From Taklimakanibacter lacteus (GTDB lineage: Bacteria; Pseudomonadota; Alphaproteobacteria; Rhizobiales; Aestuariivirgaceae), in NCBI GenBank assembly GCA_003576695.1, contig QOZQ01000016.1, positions 36,001 to 100,000 of the forward strand: a stretch of DNA of 64,000 nt. The letters are read 5' to 3'. Shown here piece after piece: positions 25,589-36,750 of the stretch. Position numbers and translations under genes: made by a program. The notes under the pieces are model-generated. The model was not told the DNA's origin, searched no databases, and saw nothing but the letters and a program-made list of their open reading frames with translations. Each line of letters starts with the position of its first letter. Within the stretch, counting starts at the first letter, position 1.

Positions 25589-27250
25589 GTGAAACAGGCG
25601 GACATCCTGATCGTCAATGCGCGCGTGCTGACCCTTGACGAGGGCGGGCGCTGCGAGGCCGTCGCCATCGCCGGCAATGAGATCATCTTCGCGGGCGATC
25701 GGGAGGGCGCCAGCGGGTTGCGCCACAACGGCACGCGGATGATCGATGCGCAGGGCGGCACGGTGCTGCCCGGCTTCATCGAAGCCCATATGCATATCTT
25801 CTCCGGCGCTGCCGAGCTCGACCAGCTTCATCTGACCGGCGTCAAGGGCTTCACCGAGCTCGCCGATAAGGTTGGGGCCTATGCGCGAGGCAAGCCACAG
25901 GCGAAGCTCCTGGTGGCGCAGGGAGCGGACTACACGATCCTTGGCACGGAAGAACGCGTCACCCGCCACCATCTCGACCGTATGGTGCCAGACCAGCCCT
26001 TCATGATGTTCTCGCCCGACCACCACACCGCCTGGGCCAATACAGCGGCGCTCGAAAAAGCGGGAATCCTCAAGGGGCGGGACATGCCGGTCGGCTGCGA
26101 GATCGTCATGGGCGGGGATGGGCTCGCCAATGGCGAATTGCGCGAGGGCGGCGCCATCGACCCGGTCAGGATGCTGGCCGGGGCCGTGCGCGAGCGTCTC
26201 GGCCTCGAGACCGGCGGCGAGCCGTCGCCCTTGCCCAGTCCGGAAGAGCGTGCCGACGACCGGGCGATAATGCGGCGCGGACTTGCCCATTGCGCAAGGC
26301 ACGGCATCACCAGCTTCCACAATATGGACGGCAATTTCTACCAACTCGAGCTCCTCGATGAGATCGATCGGGAGGAGGGGCTGCCGGTCCGCGCCCGCAT
26401 CCCCTTCCATATGAAGAACTTCATGAAGCTCTCCGAGCTGGAGAAGGCGAGCGAGATGCACCGGCGCTTCCACTCGGATCGCCTGCGCTCGGGCTTCGTC
26501 AAGCTGTTCATGGATGGCGTCATCGATTCAGGCACCGCTGTGATGGTTGAGCCTTATGCCGTAGCGTCGGTGAAGAACGGCGATCCTCTGTTCACGGCCG
26601 AACATTTCAACGAGATCGCCGTCGAAGCCGACAGGCGCGGCCTGCAGATCGCCGTTCATGCCATCGGCGATGGCGCGGTCAACAGCGTGCTCAACGGCTA
26701 TGAGGCGGCGGCGAAGGCCAATGGCCGGCGCGACAGCCGCCATCGCATCGAGCATATCGAAGTGGTGCTGCCTTCCGATATTGCGCGCTTCGCCGAGCTC
26801 GGCGTCGTAGCCTCGATGCAGCCGCCGCATCCGCCCGGCACGATGGGACTGCCGCTCGAGCCCACACTCGGCCTCATCGGTGATGATCGCCTGCCTTATG
26901 CCTACGCCTGGCAGACTTTGCGCAAGGCCGGGACCAGGCTCGCTTTCGCCAGCGACTGGCCGGTTTCCGACATCAATCCGCTGTGCGGCATCCATGCGGC
27001 GGTGACACGCAAGGCCTGGAAGAAGGGTCTGCCGGAGCAGAAGCAGTCGCTCGCCGACGCACTCGCGGGCTATGCGGCGGACGGCGCCTGGACGGAATTC
27101 ATGGAAGACCGCAAGGGTCGCATCGTGCCCGGCATGCTGGCCGATATCGTCGTGCTCTCCGGCGATATCGAGACCGTGGCGCCGGAGGAGATCGACAAGC
27201 TCACGCCGGTCGTGACAATCTGCGACGGGCGCATCACCTATGAGGGATGA
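25589..27250 (+). CDS. Amidohydrolase family protein (YtcJ-like)
   Basis: 553 residues from GTG 25589, preceded by AAAGGGGGGCGGGA. It opens with the beta-sandwich MKQADILIVNARVLTLDEGG. The metal motif is LPGFIEAHMHIFSGA (HxH), later ligands are in AVHAIGDGAVN and RHRIEHIE, and the last Asp is in FASDWPVSDINP. YtcJ-like enzymes are zinc hydrolases of the urease superfamily with poorly known amide substrates. No signal peptide. Probably co-transcribed with the multicopper oxidase, though a functional link is not evident. Confidence 0.88.
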   Translation: MKQADILIVNARVLTLDEGGRCEAVAIAGNEIIFAGDREGASGLRHNGTRMIDAQGGTVLPGFIEAHMHIFSGAAELDQLHLTGVKGFTELADKVGAYARGKPQAKLLVAQGADYTILGTEERVTRHHLDRMVPDQPFMMFSPDHHTAWANTAALEKAGILKGRDMPVGCEIVMGGDGLANGELREGGAIDPVRMLAGAVRERLGLETGGEPSPLPSPEERADDRAIMRRGLAHCARHGITSFHNMDGNFYQLELLDEIDREEGLPVRARIPFHMKNFMKLSELEKASEMHRRFHSDRLRSGFVKLFMDGVIDSGTAVMVEPYAVASVKNGDPLFTAEHFNEIAVEADRRGLQIAVHAIGDGAVNSVLNGYEAAAKANGRRDSRHRIEHIEVVLPSDIARFAELGVVASMQPPHPPGTMGLPLEPTLGLIGDDRLPYAYAWQTLRKAGTRLAFASDWPVSDINPLCGIHAAVTRKAWKKGLPEQKQSLADALAGYAADGAWTEFMEDRKGRIVPGMLADIVVLSGDIETVAPEEIDKLTPVVTICDGRITYEG

Positions 27251-27253
27251 TGC

Positions 27254-27467
27254 TCATTCGAGCGGCAGGCGCATGCCGCGATGGCTGTCCTTTAAGCCAA
27301 GTTGCGAATAGAAGCGCCGCGCCGAACTGCGTGTTTCGTGCACGAATAGCTCGATCAGGCGGCAGTGCCGCCGGCGCGCCTCGCTGATCGCCCACTCCAG
27401 CAGCCGGTGACCGATCTTATGGCCCCGGTGCGCCCTGGCGACGCGGACATCCTCAATGAGGGCCCGC

Positions 27468-27475
<8 letters not shown>
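27254..27475 (-). pseudogene. C-terminal half of a GNAT acetyltransferase, truncated at the secA stop
   Basis: The frame reads [19 protein letters not shown] and on through HKIGHRLLEWAISEA to RFYSQLGLKDSHRGMRLPLE. It contains the acetyl-CoA pyrophosphate loop (RAHRGHKIGHRLL) and the terminal beta-strands of a GNAT fold. The N-terminal half, with the first four strands, is missing. Similarity begins within 8 bases of the secA stop codon (27468), and upstream the frame is only a shadow of secA. The joint looks like a deletion that fused the gene remnant to the end of secA. No ribosome binding site or start is evident, so it is probably dead. Confidence 0.72.
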
Positions 27476-30194
<2,719 letters not shown>

Positions 30195-30563
30195 ATTGTC
30201 TCATTCCTTCGGGATTGGGCGCTGCCGCCGACGCAAATCTGGGCCGCCTTTTAATGAAATTGGCGCTGGCGGGCAATCGCCGCCAGACGGGAAAATAAGT
30301 CAGGTCTCCTGATCAGAGGGTGATCTACCACGTAGGCGGTCTCCCCAAGGACTTCAATGCGTTGCATCGAGGTCACAGGGCCTAAATGTTCCAAATCCCC
30401 CCTTGAAGTTGCCCATCTTTGCGACCATTGTCCGGCCGCGTGACAGTAATTTAAGGGAACAAGAGGGGCTGAAGGCGGCTTATTCTTGCCGGATTTGGCC
30501 GCCAATGAGCTGTGACCGCGGCATTCCGGCCGCCCGGTACTGAGCCCCCAGATGGGAAATCCG
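30195..30563. other. secA-ppiC divergent intergenic region
   Basis: No gene seen. It carries a perfect 7-bp hairpin CTGGCGG/CCGCCAG (30266-30286) about 70 bases upstream of secA, in what would be its leader. AT-richer stretches around 30390-30460 may hold promoters for both directions. I could not fix a -35/-10 pair with confidence. Confidence 0.5.
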
Positions 30564-31574
30564 ATGCTGATGATTGAGAAATTCACCAAGTTCGCCGCTC
30601 TGTCGGCGGTGTCTTTCATGCTCCTGACGCCGGCCATGGCGCAGACGGCCGAGAAGAAGGAAGACAAGACAGTCGCCGTCGTAAATGGCCATGAAATCAA
30701 GGTTTCCGAGGTCGAGATGGCCGCCGAGGACATCCTCGGCCAGCTGCCGGATATCCCACCGAAGCTGCGCTATCCCTATATCGTCGAATACCTGGTCGAG
30801 CGTCACCTCCTGGCCCAGGCCGCGGTCAAGGAAGGCATTGCCGATTCGGACGAATACAAGCGCCGTCTCGCCCTTTATCAGGCGAAGGCGCTGCGCGATG
30901 CCTATTTCGCCCAGACCATCGTGCCGACCGTCACCGAAGAGGAAATGAAGAAGGCCTATGACACCGAGTCCGCCAAGGTGGCGCAGACGGAGCGTGTCAG
31001 GGCCCGCCACATCCTGGTCGCCAGCGAGCAGGAAGCCAAGCAGATCAAGGCCCGCATCGACAAGGGCGAGAAATTCGAGGACCTGGCCAAGCAATACAGC
31101 CTCGACGGCTCGAAGGAATATGGCGGCGATATCGGCTATTTCACCGCGCCCGAAATGGTGCCGGAATTCTCCAAGGCGGCCTTTGCGCTCAAGCCCAACG
31201 AGGTGTCGCAGCCGGTCAAGACCGATTTCGGCTGGCACATCATCAAGCTGGAAGACCGCAAGATGGGCGGTGCCCAGCCGTTTGACCAGGTGAAGACGGC
31301 GATCCGCAATATCCTCCTGCGCAAGAAGACCCAGGAGAAGATCATCAATCTCAGGCTCCAGTCCAAGGTCGAGCTCAAGGATCCCGATCTGCAGAAATTC
31401 GCCGAGGAGGCGCAGAAGCTGCGTCAGAAGGCGCTGCAGCAGAAGAGCGGCGCCAACTCGCAATCCAATGGCGAGCAGCAGGATGGCACCGACAGCCCCG
31501 GCCTGACCGGTGGCGGCGATGAGCAGCCCACGACAGGCGGCGGCAAATCGGATATGCAGGCCCCGCAGCAATAG
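30564..31574 (+). CDS. Periplasmic parvulin-type peptidyl-prolyl isomerase
   Basis: 336 residues if ATG 30564 is used; ATG 30552, in frame, would add four residues. The signal peptide MLMIEKFTKFAALSAVSFML ends at AMA before Q. A SurA-like N-terminal domain (about 35-140) is followed by one rotamase domain (about 145-240): RARHILVASEQEAKQI, then YGGDIGYFTAPEMVPEFSKA, and TDFGWHIIKLED. It should assist folding of exported outer-membrane proteins, fitting its place beside secA. The C-terminal 70 residues are Gln/Gly/Ser-rich and disordered. Gene order secA-ppiC-argJ-mutT is conserved in this order. Confidence 0.92.
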   Translation: MLMIEKFTKFAALSAVSFMLLTPAMAQTAEKKEDKTVAVVNGHEIKVSEVEMAAEDILGQLPDIPPKLRYPYIVEYLVERHLLAQAAVKEGIADSDEYKRRLALYQAKALRDAYFAQTIVPTVTEEEMKKAYDTESAKVAQTERVRARHILVASEQEAKQIKARIDKGEKFEDLAKQYSLDGSKEYGGDIGYFTAPEMVPEFSKAAFALKPNEVSQPVKTDFGWHIIKLEDRKMGGAQPFDQVKTAIRNILLRKKTQEKIINLRLQSKVELKDPDLQKFAEEAQKLRQKALQQKSGANSQSNGEQQDGTDSPGLTGGGDEQPTTGGGKSDMQAPQQ

Positions 31575-31630
31575 GGCCGGCAACCCGGATCGGGCGATCC
31601 AGGTCATACTGATCGAGCGGGGAGGGGTTA

Positions 31631-32875
31631 ATGGGGACTGTCAACGTCCGGTCGCCTTTGGCGCCGGAGCAATTTCCGGTTCTTCCGCCTCTTGACGGCG
31701 TCAGCTTAGCGGTCGCCGAAACCGGCATACGGTACAAGAACCGGCCCGATGTTCTGCTGGCGCTCCTTGCCCCCGGTACGGCGGTGGCCGGTGTGCTCAC
31801 CTCGTCGAAGTCACGCTCCGCACCCGTAGACTGGTGCGCCGAGAAGCTGAAAGGCGGCAGCGCCCGCGCCCTCATCGTCAATTCCGGCAATGCCAATGCC
31901 TTTACCGGCAGTGCCGGCATCAAGACCGTCACGGCGGTCGCCAAGGCGCTCGCCGTCCAGGGGAAATGCAAGCCGCAGGAGATCTTCCAGGCCTCGACCG
32001 GCGTGATCGGCGAGCCGCTCAACCCGGCGCCGATCGTGAATGCCCTGCCGCAGCTCTTCGGCGCCTTGCGCGAGGATGCTTGGCCTGAGGCGGCGCGCGC
32101 CATCATGACGACCGATACGTTCCCCAAAGCGGCGACCCGCAAGGCCCGCCTCGGCGGCGTCACCGTCACGCTCAACGGCATCGCCAAGGGATCGGGCATG
32201 ATCGCGCCCGACATGGCGACGATGCTGTCCTTCGTCTTCACCGATGCCGCCGTGCCGCCGCGCCTCCTGCAGAAGCTCTTGAGCCGCAGCGCGGCCAGGA
32301 CTTTCAACTGCATCACCGTCGATGGCGACACGTCGACATCGGATACGCTGCTCGCTTTCGCCACCGGGACCGCCGGTCCCGTCCTCAAGGGCCTCAAATC
32401 CGAGGCCGATCCGCGGCTCAAGGATTTCGCCCGCGCCCTCGATGATCTGTGCAAGGATCTGGCGCTGCAGGTCGTGAAGGATGGAGAAGGCGCCGAGAAG
32501 CTGATCGAGATCACGGTCACGGGTGCCGAGAACGACAAGGCGGCGCGCAAGATCGGCATGGCGATCGCCAATTCGCCGCTGGTCAAGACGGCGATCGCGG
32601 GCGAGGATGCCAATTGGGGCCGCATCGTCATGGCGATCGGCAAGTCGGGCGAGAAGGCGATCCGCGACAAGCTCAAGATCTGGATCGGCGGTGTGCAGCT
32701 GGCCAGGAACGGCATGAAGGCACCCGACTATCGCGAAGAAGAGATCATGCCGCATATGAAGAGCCGCGCGATCGTCATCAAGGCGGATGTCGGCGTCGGA
32801 AAAGGCCGGGCGACAGTGTGGACCTGCGATCTCACCCACCGCTATATCGACATCAACGGCTCCTATCGCAGCTAG
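31631..32875 (+). CDS. argJ: Bifunctional ornithine acetyltransferase/N-acetylglutamate synthase
   Basis: 414 residues from ATG 31631, with GGGAGGGG ribosome site. ArgJ folds as a precursor that cleaves itself before the Thr of KGSGMIAPDMATMLSFVFTD, and that Thr becomes the nucleophile. Other signatures are LIVNSGNANAFTG and the C-terminal ANWGRIVMAIGKSG. It recycles the acetyl group in arginine synthesis and probably also makes N-acetylglutamate. Followed directly by palindromic repeats and then mutT. Confidence 0.97.
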   Translation: MGTVNVRSPLAPEQFPVLPPLDGVSLAVAETGIRYKNRPDVLLALLAPGTAVAGVLTSSKSRSAPVDWCAEKLKGGSARALIVNSGNANAFTGSAGIKTVTAVAKALAVQGKCKPQEIFQASTGVIGEPLNPAPIVNALPQLFGALREDAWPEAARAIMTTDTFPKAATRKARLGGVTVTLNGIAKGSGMIAPDMATMLSFVFTDAAVPPRLLQKLLSRSAARTFNCITVDGDTSTSDTLLAFATGTAGPVLKGLKSEADPRLKDFARALDDLCKDLALQVVKDGEGAEKLIEITVTGAENDKAARKIGMAIANSPLVKTAIAGEDANWGRIVMAIGKSGEKAIRDKLKIWIGGVQLARNGMKAPDYREEEIMPHMKSRAIVIKADVGVGKGRATVWTCDLTHRYIDINGSYRS

Positions 32876-32900
32876 GCCGATGACGGCGCCATTGCCATTC

Positions 32901-33010
32901 GATCACGATTGCTTCAGATCGTTTCGATCTGAAGCAATGAACGTGATCGAACTCATTAATTCGACACGCGATTGGTAAGGAAAACCGGTGTCCACTTTTC
33001 CTCATCGCGC
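32901..33010. repeat. Palindromic mosaic element, modules E + D, covering the mutT start
   Basis: Module E: outer GATCACG (32901-32907)/CGTGATC (32942-32948), inner 14-bp perfect arms ATTGCTTCAGATCG/CGATCTGAAGCAAT. Module D: outer CGCGAT (32967-32972)/ATCGCG (33005-33010), inner GGAAAA/TTTTCC (32979-33001). The inner D segment matches 61111-61133, read on the other strand, at 22 of 23 bases. The mutT GTG (32988) lies inside module D. Confidence 0.85.
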
Positions 33011-33404
33011 GTTAGTGCTGGTTGCCGCCGTGGCTCTGGTCGATGCTGACGGGCGGGTGCTCATCGCCAAGCGGCCGGAAGGCAAGGCGATGGCGGGCAT
33101 GTGGGAGTTTCCCGGCGGCAAGGTCGAAGCGGGCGAGCGGCCGGAGCCGGCGCTCATCCGCGAGCTCAAGGAAGAGCTCGGCATAGATGTCACCGAAGCC
33201 TGCCTCGCGCCACTCACCTTCGCCAGCCATTCCTACGAGACATTCCACCTGCTGATGCCGCTCTATGTCTGCCGGCGCTGGAAGGGCATGGTGGCGGCGC
33301 TCGAGGGCCAGGAACTCAAATGGGTCAAGCCCAACCGGCTGCGCGACCATCCGATGCCGCCGGCCGACCTGCCGCTGATCCCGCATCTGATCGATCTCCT
33401 GTGA
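32988..33404 (+). CDS. mutT: 8-oxo-dGTP diphosphatase MutT
   Basis: 138 residues from GTG 32988 (MSTFPHRALVLVAAVALVDA). The Nudix box is GGKVEAGERPEPALIRELKE followed by ELGI (matches GX5EX7REUXEEXGU). It hydrolyses 8-oxo-dGTP to prevent A:T to C:G mutations. No in-frame ATG precedes the beta-strand VLVAAVALVDA, and the GTG with the first five or so codons comes from a palindromic repeat (module D). The natural start may therefore have been replaced. GGTAAGGAAAACCG upstream of the GTG can serve as ribosome site. The stop overlaps a possible GTG start of the next gene (GTGA). Confidence 0.92.
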   Translation: MSTFPHRALVLVAAVALVDADGRVLIAKRPEGKAMAGMWEFPGGKVEAGERPEPALIRELKEELGIDVTEACLAPLTFASHSYETFHLLMPLYVCRRWKGMVAALEGQELKWVKPNRLRDHPMPPADLPLIPHLIDLL

Positions 33405-33409
33405 AGACG

Positions 33410-34189
33410 ATGAGCGAGAGCGCGGCAGAAATCCTCGCCCGGCAGCGGCTCTCGCTCTCTCCCATAGATCTGGCAACCAATCAGCGGCCAGCAAATGAGG
33501 ATGCCGCCTATGACCTGCAAGGCAAGGTCAATGCTCTGTTGGCGCAGGACCTTGGCCGGATCCGCGGGCACAAGATCGGCTGCACCACACCGGTGATGCA
33601 GGAATTCCTCGGCATCGGCAGTCCTTGCGCCGGGCGTGTCTTCGCCGGGACCGTGCTCGATCAGGAGGGCGAAGTTGCGCGCTCGCGCTACCGCAGGCTG
33701 GGTGTTGAATGCGAGATTGCGGTCGAGATCGGCACGGACATCGAGCCGCGACGCAAAGACTATACGCCGGAGGGACTCCTGGCGCATGTGAATGCGGTGA
33801 TGGCGGGAATCGAGGTCGTCGATGACCGTTATGCGGATTACCGCGCGCTGGGTGTCGGCACGCTGATCGCCGATAATTTCTTCAATGCCGGTTGTGTGCT
33901 GGGCGTACCCATCATCCGTTGGCGCTCTTTCGATCTCGCGGGCCTTGTCGGGCATATGCGCATCAACGGCCGCGACGTCGGGCGCGGCACCGGCGCCCTG
34001 GTGATGGGGCATCCGTTCAACGCGCTGGCCTGGCTGGCGAACCGGCGGAGCGCCCGCGGTGAAGGGCTGCGGCGCGGCGAGTTCGTGTTCCTCGGCAGCC
34101 TCGTCGAGACCAAATGGCTCGCGGCCGGCGATGAAGTGGCGATCGAGATCGAGAGACTCGGCACCGCAAGCCTGTTGGTGGGGGTGTAA
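33410..34189 (+). CDS. 2-Keto-4-pentenoate hydratase-like protein (FAH superfamily)
   Basis: 259 residues from ATG 33410 (MSESAAEILARQRLSLSP); GTG 33401, overlapping the mutT stop, is an alternative. The FAH/MhpD fold shows in RIRGHKIGCTTPVMQEFLGI, metal ligands in GVECEIAVEIGTD, and VEVVDDRYADYRALGVGTLI-type sequence (here GIEVVDDRYADY). Members hydrate 2-hydroxypentadienoates or act as oxaloacetate decarboxylases. No other aromatic degradation gene is near, so the substrate is open. Probably co-transcribed with mutT. Confidence 0.85.
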   Translation: MSESAAEILARQRLSLSPIDLATNQRPANEDAAYDLQGKVNALLAQDLGRIRGHKIGCTTPVMQEFLGIGSPCAGRVFAGTVLDQEGEVARSRYRRLGVECEIAVEIGTDIEPRRKDYTPEGLLAHVNAVMAGIEVVDDRYADYRALGVGTLIADNFFNAGCVLGVPIIRWRSFDLAGLVGHMRINGRDVGRGTGALVMGHPFNALAWLANRRSARGEGLRRGEFVFLGSLVETKWLAAGDEVAIEIERLGTASLLVGV

Positions 34190-34217
34190 GTCCGGCAGGC
34201 GCAGGATATAGTCGATC

Positions 34218-34619
34218 ATGCTGAGTCCAATGCTGCTGATCGGGGTAGGGATATTCGGCGCCGGCGTCTTCCTCGTGCTGGCCCTCCTGGTGACCCATGG
34301 CGGCGCCAACAAGATGCGCCAGTTTGCCGTCCTCGGGGACCTCCTGTCCGGACGCCACGGCGCCCGCATGCGGCGCCTGCTCATCCTGGCCTTCGCCGGC
34401 CTTCTTGTCGGTGCGCTCACTTCATTTGTGGCCGTTGCGTTGAATGACGCGGCGCTGGGCAAGCAATGCCGGAAAATCTGCGTGGAACGCGGTTTCGAGA
34501 AAGGCGCGATCGGTCTTTCCTCCCGTCCCGGTGACTCGGGGCGCGCCTACAAGATCTGCCGGTGCAGTGGCGGTGCCGAAGCGGACCAGGAGATCGATCT
34601 CGGCGATCTTCCCGACTGA
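34218..34619 (+). CDS. Small two-helix membrane protein of unknown function
   Basis: 133 residues from ATG 34218. Two transmembrane helices are predicted: about 4-26 (PMLLIGVGIFGAGVFLVLAL) and about 53-75 (LLILAFAGLLVGALTSFVAV). A basic loop GGANKMRQFAV and RHGARMRR lies between them. The C-terminal 55 residues hold four Cys (KQCRKICVERG and YKICRCSGG), which might form disulfides or bind metal if periplasmic. I do not recognise the family. The stop codon is 3 bases from the convergent methyltransferase stop. GC-rich codon use matches neighbours, supporting a real gene. Confidence 0.65.
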   Translation: MLSPMLLIGVGIFGAGVFLVLALLVTHGGANKMRQFAVLGDLLSGRHGARMRRLLILAFAGLLVGALTSFVAVALNDAALGKQCRKICVERGFEKGAIGLSSRPGDSGRAYKICRCSGGAEADQEIDLGDLPD

Positions 34620-34622
34620 TTG

Positions 34623-35501
34623 CTAATCCCGCTTGAGCTTCACTTCCGCCGTCTTGAGCGCATCGGCGAGGCGCGCTTTGGCGCTGCCGGGACGCAAGGG
34701 CTGCTGCTGCGATGCATGCGGCGCCCAGCCGATGAGCCAGGCGGTCTCGACGGTCGCCCGCACCCGGCCATCCTTGTCTTTGAAGCGCTCATCATAGAGC
34801 GCCGCCGCGCGGGCGAGGAGCGAAGCGGTCACCGGTTTGCGGGCCCGGGCGGCGAGCGCATGCTGGAGGCCGAGGGCCTTGATCTCGCGCATGAGGGAGA
34901 GCGCATCCTTGTATCTCACCGTCGTCATGTCGATGTCGACGGCGGGCAGTGCGAAGCCGGCGCGCTGCATGAGGCTGCCCAGGTCGCGCAGATCAGCGAA
35001 GGGCGCGACCCGCAGGCTGGCGCCGCCCGTCACTTCGGCCTCGGCGGCAAGCCAGGCCTCGCGCAGCTCGCTCAGCGTGCGGCCGGCAAAGACAGTGCCG
35101 AGGAAAAGCCCGTCAGGCCGCAGGGCGCTGCGGAACTGGGCGAGGCTGCCCGGCACATCATTGATGCTGCTCAGGGTGAGCAGGCTGATGGTGCAGTCGA
35201 GGCTTTCGGCCGCGAAGGGCCAGGCCTCGTCCTCGCAGACGAGATCAATGCCGGGCTCCTTGACGGGCGCGGCGGTCACTATGGTGCCCAGCCGCGTGAG
35301 GCCGCTCAGATGCTCCCGGATCGCGCCGGCGGCCGGGCCGTAGATCAGCGTCGTCCGGAAGTCGCGCAGGATCAGACCGAGGCGGCTTTCGATCTCGGCG
35401 GCAAGCGCCTGGGCGAAGAAGGGCGGCCGGGTCGCGGCCACGCGCGCCAGATAGCGGCGCCGCAAAACCTTGTCGAAGAGCTGGGGAATTCCGGTCGTCA
35501 T
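34623..35501 (-). CDS. SAM-dependent methyltransferase-fold protein, NDUFAF5/BioC-like
   Basis: 292 residues from ATG 35501 (MTTGIPQLFDKVLRRRYLAR). The fold is class I methyltransferase: TTLIYGPAAGAIREHLSGL replaces a canonical GxGxG, followed by CTISLLTLSSINDVPGSLAQ and FLGTVFAGRTLSELREAW. The sequence style matches the alphaproteobacterial relatives of mitochondrial NDUFAF5, an arginine hydroxylase needed for complex I assembly. The degenerate glycine motif suggests it may not methylate. Divergent from comF with the A+B palindromic element between. Confidence 0.8.
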   Translation of the reverse strand: MTTGIPQLFDKVLRRRYLARVAATRPPFFAQALAAEIESRLGLILRDFRTTLIYGPAAGAIREHLSGLTRLGTIVTAAPVKEPGIDLVCEDEAWPFAAESLDCTISLLTLSSINDVPGSLAQFRSALRPDGLFLGTVFAGRTLSELREAWLAAEAEVTGGASLRVAPFADLRDLGSLMQRAGFALPAVDIDMTTVRYKDALSLMREIKALGLQHALAARARKPVTASLLARAAALYDERFKDKDGRVRATVETAWLIGWAPHASQQQPLRPGSAKARLADALKTAEVKLKRD

Positions 35502-35521
35502 CGGCGGAACCTAGCGCGCTT

Positions 35522-35642
35522 CCCGGCGAAGTGGAATCACTTCGCCGAAAAGGAAACGCGCCAAATATGTTGGAGCAAATCCTTGTCGCCAAAGTCTTCA
35601 ACCCCGGATCGGGTCCGGGGCAGGCCTTGGCGGGATTTGCTC
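35522..35642. repeat. Palindromic mosaic element, modules A + B (with extra inner hairpin)
   Basis: Module A arms CGGCGAAGTG (35524-35533)/CACTTCGCCG (35538-35547), the linker GCGCCAAATATGTTG, and module B arms GAGCAAATCC (35573-35582)/GGATTTGCTC (35633-35642). Inside B lies an additional palindrome CCCCGGATCGGGTCCGGGG (35602-35620), absent from the 6285-6388 copy, as if nested. Confidence 0.85.
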
Positions 35643-35663
35643 TCGAAACGCCATGCGGATTCC

Positions 35664-36452
35664 ATGTTACAATGCGGCATGGCCGCCCTGACGCTCTCGC
35701 ACATTAAGCATGGCTTCGCGCGCGCCGGCCGATGTGGCCTCGACTGGCTCATCCCGCCGCAGTGCCTTATCTGCCATGGCGAGGTGGGCGAAGCGTCCGG
35801 TCTGTGCGTGAGCTGCTGGACGAAGCTCGCTTTCATCGAGGCGCCCTTCTGCGACCGGCTGGCGACGCCCTTTCCCTATGACCCGGGCGAAGGCATGGTC
35901 AGCGCTGCCGCTCTCGCCGATCCGCCGCCATGGGACCGCGCCCGTGCCGCGGTGATCTTCGATGACGCGGCGCGCGGGCTCGTTCATGCCCTCAAATACC
36001 GCGACCGCCACGAAGCCGGTCTCGTGATGGCGCGGCTGATGCGCCGGGCCGGCGCGGACCTGCTCGGCGATGCCGATGCGGTGGTGCCGGTGCCGCTCTA
36101 TCGCTGGCGGCAATGGCGCCGGCGCTATAACCAGTCGGCGCTGCTCGCCCAGCTGATCTGCCGCGCCGCCGGCAAGCCTTTCAGTCCCCAGCTCCTGCGC
36201 CGGCTGAGGCGGACCCGCTCGCAAACCGGCCTCGATCATGAGGAGCGGCGGCGCAATATGCGCAACGCCTTCATTGTTCCCGAGGACGGCCTGTCCCTCG
36301 TCGCGGGAAGGTCCGTGCTCCTTGTCGATGACGTGCGCACGACGGGGGCGACGCTCGAAGCCTGCACCAAGGCCCTCAAGGCGGCCGGGGCCAAGCGTGT
36401 TGACGTCCTGACCTTCGCGCTTGTGCCAAAGCCCAAGCAACTCCATATTTAG
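35664..36452 (+). CDS. comF: ComF family amidophosphoribosyltransferase-like protein
   Basis: 262 residues from ATG 35664, or 257 from ATG 35679 (MAALTLSHIKHGFARAG). An N-terminal zinc-ribbon has PPQCLICHGEVGEASGLCVS, giving four Cys with the next C. The phosphoribosyltransferase domain (about 95-250) ends with the PRPP loop SVLLVDDVRTTGATLEA. ComF relatives act in DNA uptake in naturally competent bacteria; the role in alphaproteobacteria is unclear. Followed closely by grxC and a nitrilase in the usual hyphomicrobial order comF-grxC-nit-DUF1178-ubiG. Confidence 0.9.
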   Translation: MLQCGMAALTLSHIKHGFARAGRCGLDWLIPPQCLICHGEVGEASGLCVSCWTKLAFIEAPFCDRLATPFPYDPGEGMVSAAALADPPPWDRARAAVIFDDAARGLVHALKYRDRHEAGLVMARLMRRAGADLLGDADAVVPVPLYRWRQWRRRYNQSALLAQLICRAAGKPFSPQLLRRLRRTRSQTGLDHEERRRNMRNAFIVPEDGLSLVAGRSVLLVDDVRTTGATLEACTKALKAAGAKRVDVLTFALVPKPKQLHI

Positions 36453-36480
36453 GGCACCCCTGTTGTCCAATGTGACGGCC

Positions 36481-36750
36481 ATGCCGAAAGTCACCATCTA
36501 TACGACGGCCTTCTGCCCCTATTGCCACTCGGCCAAGGCGCTGCTCAATCGAAAGAACGTGGAGTTCTCCGAGATCGATGTGTCTTACGACGCCGAGGAG
36601 CGGCAGCGCATGATGGCGCGCGCTAATGGCCGGCGCACCGTGCCGCAGATATTCATCGGCGAGGTCCATGTCGGCGGCAGTGACGAGCTGCATGCGCTCG
36701 AGCGACAGGGCAAGCTTGATCCGCTGCTGGCCGGCGCGGGCGCTGCGTGA
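36481..36750 (+). CDS. grxC: Glutaredoxin 3
   Basis: 89 residues from ATG 36481 (MPKVTIYTTAFCPYCHSAKA). The dithiol active site is CPYC, followed by the conserved TVPQIFIGEVHVGGSDELHA glutathione-binding segment with cis-Pro. It reduces disulfides and mixed glutathione disulfides in the cytosol. The stop codon overlaps the GTG start of the nitrilase gene, so the pair is translationally coupled. Confidence 0.96.
   Translation: MPKVTIYTTAFCPYCHSAKALLNRKNVEFSEIDVSYDAEERQRMMARANGRRTVPQIFIGEVHVGGSDELHALERQGKLDPLLAGAGAA

Noticed and set aside
34620..35663. A long plus-strand extension in front of comF.
   Set aside because: It is the shadow of the minus-strand methyltransferase gene and the A+B repeat. 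ComF homology begins at the zinc ribbon.
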